Assembly (NCBI RefSeq): GCF_016632335.1
Contig: NZ_JAEPBG010000016.1
Coordinates: forward strand, 1-60,288
Length of the DNA stretch: 60,288 nt
Source of the DNA: Noviherbaspirillum pedocola
GTDB taxonomy: Bacteria; Pseudomonadota; Gammaproteobacteria; Burkholderiales; Burkholderiaceae_D
Direction of reading: 5' to 3'
Positions 54,774 through 60,288 of this stretch are shown in pieces. Under the pieces are notes generated by a model. It was given only the letters and a program-made list of their open reading frames with translations, had not been told where the DNA came from and did no database searches. Position numbers and translations under genes: made by a program. Position 1 is the stretch's first letter; each line of letters opens with the position of its first letter.

Positions 54774-56210
54774 CTATCGCTCGTGCAAGCTCTCGCTCGC
54801 ATGCTCGATCAAGGGGCTCAGGAAATATTCAATCACCCGCCGCCGCCCGGTCTTGATTTCCGCCGCCACCGCCATGCCCGGCGTCAATGACACTTCGGCG
54901 CCATCGACCATCATCGTCGCCCTGTCCATGCGTATGCGCGCCAGGTACACCAGCCCGCGCTTGTCGTCATTGATCGCGTCATGCGATACCGACATCACTC
55001 TTCCGGGCAAGGTGCCGTAGCGGCTGTACTGGAAGGTCTGCACCTTGATCTCGGCTTCCTGGCCGGCGCGCACGAAGCCGATGTCCTTGTTTTCGACATA
55101 GGCCTGCACTTCGAGCGGATGGTCGCGCGGCACGATCATCATCAGCGCCTGCGCCGGCGTGACCACGCCGCCGACCGTATGCACGGCCAGTTGCTGCACG
55201 GCGCCATCGACCGGCGCAGTCAGGCGCATCAGCCGGCTGCGGTTGTCGGCCTTGCGCACTTCCTGCTCCAGCGCCGCCACCTTTTCCGAGGCGTCGTTGA
55301 CGACATCGAGCGCGCCACGCCGGGTTTCAGCAGCGAGCGCTTCGCGCTGCCGGCGCGATTCGTTCAGCGCGGCGGCGATCTCGCTTTCGCGGCTGCGCTG
55401 CGTCGCCAGATCGGCCTGCAGCTCGATGCGCGCCTGCTCGCGCTCCAGATAGCCGTGCTGCGACACATAGCTTTGCTCGACCAGCGTGCGATAGTCCTCG
55501 GCGCGCCGGCTGGCAATCGGCAGCGTCTGTTCCAGCTTGCGCACCATCTCGCGCACCGAGCGCAGCTCGGCTTCGTGGCGCGCGGCCTCGGCATCGATGC
55601 GCGCCGCCTTCGCGCGGTATTCCCGTACCTGGCCGATCGCGTGCTGCCGCGCATCCTGGTAGCGCGCGTCATCGACATCCGGCGGACGTCGCAGCGATGC
55701 ATCGATCGCCGGCGCATCGATGGCGCCAAGCAGCGCTTCGCCGCGCGCTACCACCAGCCGCGCCGCGGCCAGCTCGCCGCGCAGGCGTTCGTGATCGGCC
55801 CGCGCCATCGTCGCATCGAGCTCGATCAGCACATCGCCGGCCCGCACCTCCTGGCCGTCGGTCACATGAATTGCCGCCACGCTCGCCGTTTCGATCGGCT
55901 GTATGGTCTTGGTGCGGTCGTCCGGCACGATGCGGCCGTCGGCGCTGGCGACCACGTCGATGCGGCCGAACACGGACCACAGCAGCGCGATCACGGCGAA
56001 AGCGATCAGCAGCCACATCGTCACCCGTGGCGCCGGCGACACCGGCGTTTCCTGCAGCGCCAGCGCGGCCGGCAGGAACTGCGCTTCATGCGCGCGGCGC
56101 GGTGGTGTATCGAGCTCGGCGCGATGGCGCCAGGCATGCGCGAAGACGATGCAATACCGGCGCAGCAGATCCGCCAGCGCGGCAAGATGCAATGACAGCG
56201 GAGCGCGCAT
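54774..56210 (-). CDS. Type I secretion membrane-fusion protein, HlyD family
   Basis: A 478-residue periplasmic adaptor. The single membrane helix (about 65-85, MWLLIAFAVIALLWSVFGRI) is followed by ASADGRIVPDDRTKTIQPIE, the HlyD family signature, then lipoyl halves and long coiled coils (about 125-330), and a beta-barrel end with VEVQAYVENKDIGFVRAGQ-like text. It links the ABC transporter to an outer-membrane TolC-type channel. ATG 56210 has GGGAG 7 bases upstream and overlaps the end of the ABC gene; GTG 56216 is an alternative. Confidence 0.92.
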   Translation of the reverse strand: MRAPLSLHLAALADLLRRYCIVFAHAWRHRAELDTPPRRAHEAQFLPAALALQETPVSPAPRVTMWLLIAFAVIALLWSVFGRIDVVASADGRIVPDDRTKTIQPIETASVAAIHVTDGQEVRAGDVLIELDATMARADHERLRGELAAARLVVARGEALLGAIDAPAIDASLRRPPDVDDARYQDARQHAIGQVREYRAKAARIDAEAARHEAELRSVREMVRKLEQTLPIASRRAEDYRTLVEQSYVSQHGYLEREQARIELQADLATQRSRESEIAAALNESRRQREALAAETRRGALDVVNDASEKVAALEQEVRKADNRSRLMRLTAPVDGAVQQLAVHTVGGVVTPAQALMMIVPRDHPLEVQAYVENKDIGFVRAGQEAEIKVQTFQYSRYGTLPGRVMSVSHDAINDDKRGLVYLARIRMDRATMMVDGAEVSLTPGMAVAAEIKTGRRRVIEYFLSPLIEHASESLHER

Positions 56211-56212
56211 GC

Positions 56213-58396
56213 TCACGCTCCCTGCAGGCTATGCAGCCGCGCGTAATGGCCGTTTTCGCGCGTGAGCAATTCCCGGTGACTGCCGACTTCGACGATGCGG
56301 CCGCGCTCCATCACTACGATGCGGCTGGCATCGCGCACCGCCGACAGCCTGTGCGCAATGATCAACACCGTGCGACCCGCACAGATGGTCTTCATATTGG
56401 CCTGGATGATGCGTTCGCTTTCATAATCGAGCGCGCTGGTGGCTTCATCGAAGATCAGAATGCGCGGATCAGTGATGAGCGCGCGTGCGATCGCGATGCG
56501 CTGGCGCTGGCCGCCGGACAGCGTGCAGCCATGCTCGCCGACCGGCGTGTCATACGCTTCAGGCAGCTCGAGAATGAAGTCATGCGCGCCGGCCAGCCGG
56601 GCTGCCGCGATCACCTCGTCGAGCGTCGCGCCCGGGCAGGCCAGCGCGATGTTGTCGCGAATGCTGCGGTTGAACAGCACGTTTTCCTGCAGCACCACGC
56701 CGATCTGCCGCCGCAGCGACGCGCAATCGGCCAGCGCCAGGTCCATGCCATCGATCAGCACCCGGCCGCGTTCCGGCAGCAGCATGCGTTGCACCAGGCG
56801 CGTCAGCGTGCTCTTGCCCGAACCCGAGCGGCCGACGATGCCGATCACCTCGCCCGGCGCCACCATCAGCCTGATGTCGGCCAGCACTTCAGGGCCGTCG
56901 CTGCGATAGCGAAAGCTCACATGCTCGAAACTGATGCGGCCCGCGAGCGGCGGCAGCGCATGCCGGTTGCCGCCGACTTCGGCGCGGGCATTGAGGATGT
57001 CGCCCAGGCGTTGCACCGAAATGCCGGTCTGCTGGAAGTCGGTCCACAACTGTGCCAGGCGCATCACCGGCTGCGCGACCTGGCCGGCCAGCATGTTGAA
57101 GGCAATGAGCTGGCCGACCGTCAGCTCACCACCGATGACCAGGCGCGCGCCGACATACATCGTCGCCACCGTGACCAGCTTGCCGACCAGCGACACGCCG
57201 CCATGGGCGAGGGTGCCCACCGTCACCGAGCGGAAACTCGCCGCGATATAGGCCGCGAGCTGACTCTCCCATTTGCGCAGCCATTGCGGCTCGGCCGCCA
57301 TGGCCTTCACGGTGTCGATGCCATTGATGGTTTCCACCAGAAAGGCCTGGTTCTCGGCGCCGCGCTGGAATTTCTCGTTGAGCCGCGCGCGCAGCGCCGG
57401 CGTGGCAATGAAGGACAGCAGCGCGTAACAGGGCAGCGACAGCAGCACGATGCCGGTCAGCCAGCCGCTGTAGACGAACATCACCGCGATGAACACCACC
57501 GAGAACAGCAGATCGAGCACCACGGTGATGGCATTGCCGGTCAGGAAGGCGCGGATGTTTTCCAGCTCGCGCACCCGCGCCACCGAATCGCCGACGCGGC
57601 GCGCGTGGAAGTAGGACAGCGGCAGGCTCAGCAGATGGCGCAGCAGCCGCGCGCCGAGCTCCACGTCGATGCGGCTGGTCGTGTGCGAGAACACGTAGCT
57701 GCGCAGCGCGGTCAGTATCACTTCGAACAGCACCACCACGGTCAGGCCGACGGCGATCACATCGAGCGTGGTGAAGCCGCGATGCACCAGCACCTTGTCC
57801 ATCACCACCTGGAAGAACAGCGGCGTGATCAGCGCGAACAGCTGCAGCGCCAGCGACACCAGCAGCGCTTCGCCGAGCAGCCGCCGATAGCGCACGATGG
57901 CCGGGATGAACCAGCTGAAGTCGAAGCGACTCATCTCGCCGGCGAGCGAAGCGCGCGAAGCGAACAGCAGCAGGGTGCCGTTCCAGCGCTGCTGCAGCTC
58001 GGCGAGGGACAAGGTTTCCACGCGCCCGACGCGAGGCGCATGGACCAGCACGCGGCCGTCGGCATAGCGGGCCAGCACGAAGAACTCCAACTTGCCTTCG
58101 GCATTCGCGCCGACGGCAATAGCGGGCAGTGGTGTGTGTTCGATGCGGCTGACCTGCACATGGACTGCCTTGGCCTTTAGCCCCAGATGCCTGGCAGCGA
58201 GCAACAAGTCATTGATTCCCATCGCAACACCGGAGGGCGCGAACTGGTGCGCAAGCTGCTCGGCGTTGGCGGCGATGTCGTGCAGCTTGGCGATCATGAC
58301 CAGGCAGGCGAGGCCGGTATCCGGCGTGGATGGAGCGTGGCTGGAAGTGGGGATGGGGTTTTCTGCAACTGCTGGCGAAGCGGATGATGGCTGCAT
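56213..58396 (-). CDS. Type I secretion ABC transporter, HlyB-like
   Basis: A 727-residue fused permease-ATPase. Residues about 25-145 are a C39-like domain (DTGLACLVMIAKLHDIAAN) in which the catalytic Cys before Gly is Thr, so it is a non-proteolytic CLD as in HlyB, typical for RTX substrates. Six membrane helices follow (about 160-440). The ATPase has Walker A GRSGSGKST, signature LSGGQRQRIAIARAL and Walker B ILIFDEATSALD. GAGGA lies 5 bases before ATG 58396. It is downstream of the RTX gene and coupled to the adaptor gene. Confidence 0.93.
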   Translation of the reverse strand: MQPSSASPAVAENPIPTSSHAPSTPDTGLACLVMIAKLHDIAANAEQLAHQFAPSGVAMGINDLLLAARHLGLKAKAVHVQVSRIEHTPLPAIAVGANAEGKLEFFVLARYADGRVLVHAPRVGRVETLSLAELQQRWNGTLLLFASRASLAGEMSRFDFSWFIPAIVRYRRLLGEALLVSLALQLFALITPLFFQVVMDKVLVHRGFTTLDVIAVGLTVVVLFEVILTALRSYVFSHTTSRIDVELGARLLRHLLSLPLSYFHARRVGDSVARVRELENIRAFLTGNAITVVLDLLFSVVFIAVMFVYSGWLTGIVLLSLPCYALLSFIATPALRARLNEKFQRGAENQAFLVETINGIDTVKAMAAEPQWLRKWESQLAAYIAASFRSVTVGTLAHGGVSLVGKLVTVATMYVGARLVIGGELTVGQLIAFNMLAGQVAQPVMRLAQLWTDFQQTGISVQRLGDILNARAEVGGNRHALPPLAGRISFEHVSFRYRSDGPEVLADIRLMVAPGEVIGIVGRSGSGKSTLTRLVQRMLLPERGRVLIDGMDLALADCASLRRQIGVVLQENVLFNRSIRDNIALACPGATLDEVIAAARLAGAHDFILELPEAYDTPVGEHGCTLSGGQRQRIAIARALITDPRILIFDEATSALDYESERIIQANMKTICAGRTVLIIAHRLSAVRDASRIVVMERGRIVEVGSHRELLTRENGHYARLHSLQGA

Positions 58397-58470
58397 CGAG
58401 TCCTCGAACAAACAGGAGACGGCGCCGTGCGCGCGGCCTCGCTGCGCCGCACGGCGATGTGACGGAAGGC

Positions 58471-60288
58471 TTACTTCCAGTTGGCGGCAATCACCGGCGC
58501 CAGAGCGGTTTGATAGAGATCCGGCAGCGCGCTGCTGCCGGGGGCCGGCGGCGCGAACGCGGCCATGGCGTCGACCAGCGCATTGACCTGGCTGTCGATC
58601 AGCGTCGCGCCATCGGCCAGGCGAATCTGCTCGATATGGTAGCCGGCATTGGCATACCAGTCGGCCACGGTGATGCGGTCGTTGGCATTGCCGTCGAGCA
58701 GGCGGATGTCGAGGTTGTTGCCGTTGCGGTTCAGCCAGAGCTGGTCGCGGGTGATGCCGACGCCGAGCGTGAGGGTGTCGACGTTGCCGGGCGTGGTGTC
58801 GTAGTCGCCGATGACGTCGGCGCCGTCGCCGGCGGCGTAGAGATAGGTGTCATTGCCCGCCTTGCCGTTCAGGCTATCGTTGCCGCGGCCGCCGGCAAGG
58901 ACATCGTTGCCCGAGCCGCCCGCAAGCGTATCGTCGCCGCCCATGCCGAAGATGGTGTTCGGTGCGCCGTCGTACCCGGTGATGGTGTTGCCGGACTCGT
59001 TGCCGTAGGTGATGGTCTTCGCCTTGATGGCGGCATCGTCCCAGGTGGTGCCGTCCTGGAAGCGAAGCTGCTTGACGGTGGTGACGTTGCCGCTGGTGGT
59101 GAAGTAGCTGCCGATGCTGAGCACGTCGCTGCTGCCACTGACGCGGATTTGCAGCATGTCGTCGACGCGCGCGAGTTCGACATCGGCTGGCGTGAGGTCG
59201 AACAGGTCGATGGTGTCCAAGCGGTAGCTTGCGCTATTGTTGCTGAGGAACTGGTCTGTGCCATAGCCCTTGCCGAAGCGAATGGTATCCGCGCCATCAC
59301 CGCCATAGACGATGTCATTACCGGTTCCGGGGTCGATGCTGTCGTTGCCGTCGTCGCCGTAGATCAGGTCGTTTCCGGCGCCGCCGATGAGGGTGTCATC
59401 GCCGGCTTTGCCGTAGAGGGTGTCGTTGCCGTCGCCACCGTCGATGAGGTCGGCGTAAGCGCCGCCGTTCAGGTAGTCGTCGCCGGCCAGGCCGTAGATG
59501 CGGTTGGTGCTGTCGTTGTTGCCGGTGATGGCGTTGTTGGCGCTATCGCCGTAGGTGACCGCGATGGCTTTCACGTCATTTACGCTCATCGTGACGTTGT
59601 CGCTGAACTGGAACTGCTTGACAGTGCTGAGGTAGCTGGTACTGAAGAAGTTTTTGACGGTGAGGCTGTCAGCTGAACCCTTGACCAGCACGACGAGGTC
59701 GGAGCCTTGCTGACGATAGTCCGCTTCGGTGGAAGCGATGTCGGTGAAGACGACGGTGTCGTTGACATAGACGGTGTAGTAGGTGCTGTCGGTTAGCGTG
59801 TCGTTACCATAGCCCTTGCCGAAGCGGATGGTGTCGCTGCCGTCGCCGCCACTGATGGAGTCATTGCCGGCGCCGCCATCGAGCACATCATCGCCCTCCT
59901 TGCCATAGAGGTTGTCGTTGCCGTTACCGCCATTGATGAGGTCGGCGTAAGCGCCACCGTAGAGAGTGTCATTGCCGCCAAGCCCATATATCCGGTTGGT
60001 GGAATCGTTGTTGCCGGTGATGTAGTTGCCATTGTCATCGCCGTAGTACACCGAGATGGCCTTGACTGCCTTGACGTCCATCGTGACGTTGTCGCTGAAC
60101 TGGAACTGCTTGACGGTGCTGAAGGAGCTCGGATTGAAGAAGTTCCTGACAGTGAGCTGGTCCGTGGAACCGTTGACCATCACGATGAGGTCATAGTCCT
60201 TCTGGCGATATTGCACGTCGGTAGAAGCGATGTCGGTGAAGGCAACGGTGTCGTTGACGTAGGTAGCGTAGTAGCTGGTATCGGTCAG
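58471..60288 (-). CDS. RTX calcium-binding secreted protein (N-terminus outside window)
   Basis: The 605 C-terminal residues of a larger protein whose frame is open to the window edge. Many nonapeptides of the GGxGxDxLx type (GGAGNDSISGGDGSDTI, GGDGNDTLYGKAGDDTL) bind calcium and fold on secretion. Between the blocks are hemolysin-related domains (VKQFQFSDNVTM and VKQLRFQDGTTWDD). A module of 164 residues (492 bp) is duplicated: YRQ/NRIYGL/GGAYADLI landmarks recur at this spacing. The C-terminus (DLYQTALAPVIAANWK) should carry the type I secretion signal. The ABC transporter gene follows directly, so this is its likely cargo. Function (adhesin, enzyme, toxin) is not visible. Confidence 0.9.
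   Translation of the reverse strand: MTDTSYYATYVNDTVAFTDIASTDVQYRQKDYDLIVMVNGSTDQLTVRNFFNPSSFSTVKQFQFSDNVTMDVKAVKAISVYYGDDNGNYITGNNDSTNRIYGLGGNDTLYGGAYADLINGGNGNDNLYGKEGDDVLDGGAGNDSISGGDGSDTIRFGKGYGNDTLTDSTYYTVYVNDTVVFTDIASTEADYRQQGSDLVVLVKGSADSLTVKNFFSTSYLSTVKQFQFSDNVTMSVNDVKAIAVTYGDSANNAITGNNDSTNRIYGLAGDDYLNGGAYADLIDGGDGNDTLYGKAGDDTLIGGAGNDLIYGDDGNDSIDPGTGNDIVYGGDGADTIRFGKGYGTDQFLSNNSASYRLDTIDLFDLTPADVELARVDDMLQIRVSGSSDVLSIGSYFTTSGNVTTVKQLRFQDGTTWDDAAIKAKTITYGNESGNTITGYDGAPNTIFGMGGDDTLAGGSGNDVLAGGRGNDSLNGKAGNDTYLYAAGDGADVIGDYDTTPGNVDTLTLGVGITRDQLWLNRNGNNLDIRLLDGNANDRITVADWYANAGYHIEQIRLADGATLIDSQVNALVDAMAAFAPPAPGSSALPDLYQTALAPVIAANWK

Noticed and set aside
55697-58180. A very long open frame on the plus strand (over 800 codons) opposite the T1SS genes
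   Set aside because: It is antisense to clearly recognised HlyD and HlyB genes, is rich in His, Arg and Gln as expected for the complement of GC-rich coding DNA, and has no domain.

Overview
The window is GC-rich DNA from a betaproteobacterium of the order Burkholderiales, probably an Oxalobacteraceae member related to Herbaspirillum or Noviherbaspirillum. This is inferred from the porin type, the cyo-SURF1-RegBA layout and the overall gene style, not from a marker gene. The central feature is a replication/partition module (parB, parA, about 1.9 kb of non-coding DNA full of iterons, and a Rep_3-type initiator gene). The window is therefore most likely part of a chromid or megaplasmid, or less likely an integrated plasmid.

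Layout. 1-0.5 kb: tail of an IS630-family transposase and a small broken helix-turn-helix-type gene. 0.75-4.3 kb: MFS exporter, MarR regulator and second MFS exporter, with a perfect 20-bp palindrome over the first start codon. 4.5-7.1 kb: RcnB-like periplasmic protein and a FUSC-family efflux-type membrane protein. 7.1-8.15 kb: a REP-associated tyrosine transposase flanked by its presumed REP palindromes. 8.15-12.6 kb, minus strand: MFS transporter, acetate-type sodium:solute symporter with its DUF485 partner, and an apparently exported FAH-family hydrolase. 13-15.9 kb: tail-specific protease Prc and an alpha/beta hydrolase. 16.1-17.5 kb: zinc-type alcohol dehydrogenase-like oxidoreductase and a tiny acidic protein. 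18.0-23.5 kb: the replicon core. 23.6-32 kb: MFS transporter, the cyoABCD quinol oxidase operon, SURF1, and a RegB/RegA-type redox two-component system in one tightly overlapping run. 32-36.2 kb: membrane diguanylate cyclase, SRAP DNA-crosslink protein and polyphosphate kinase 2. 36.2-37.4 kb: porin. 38.2-48.1 kb: a signalling cluster (NarL-type two-component pair, CHASE-like/PAS/GAF/GGDEF/EAL protein, single-domain receiver, RsbQ-like hydrolase, PAS hybrid kinase with receiver and Hpt). 48.26-49.09 kb: a large non-coding inverted-repeat element ending in short tandem repeats. 49.1-51.9 kb: a SerC-like aminotransferase paired with a TPR/ATP-grasp-like protein. 52.2-54.6 kb: small diguanylate cyclase, exported CMD-fold protein and histidine phosphatase. 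54.8-60.3 kb, minus strand: a type I secretion adaptor and ABC transporter, preceded by an RTX calcium-binding protein whose N-terminus lies outside the window.

How the parts fit together. Rep, the iterons, a consensus DnaA box and ParAB would replicate and segregate the molecule. The cyo operon, its assembly factor and a quinone/redox-sensing kinase form a respiratory unit. Several c-di-GMP and phosphorelay proteins suggest an environment-sensing accessory region. The RTX protein and its T1SS form a secretion unit without a visible outer-membrane TolC.

The best candidates for under-described biology are the SerC/ATP-grasp pair, the RsbQ-like hydrolase next to a PAS phosphorelay kinase, the iteron field with three head-to-head iteron pairs, and the 0.8-kb inverted-repeat element. 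No tRNA, rRNA or CRISPR array was seen.
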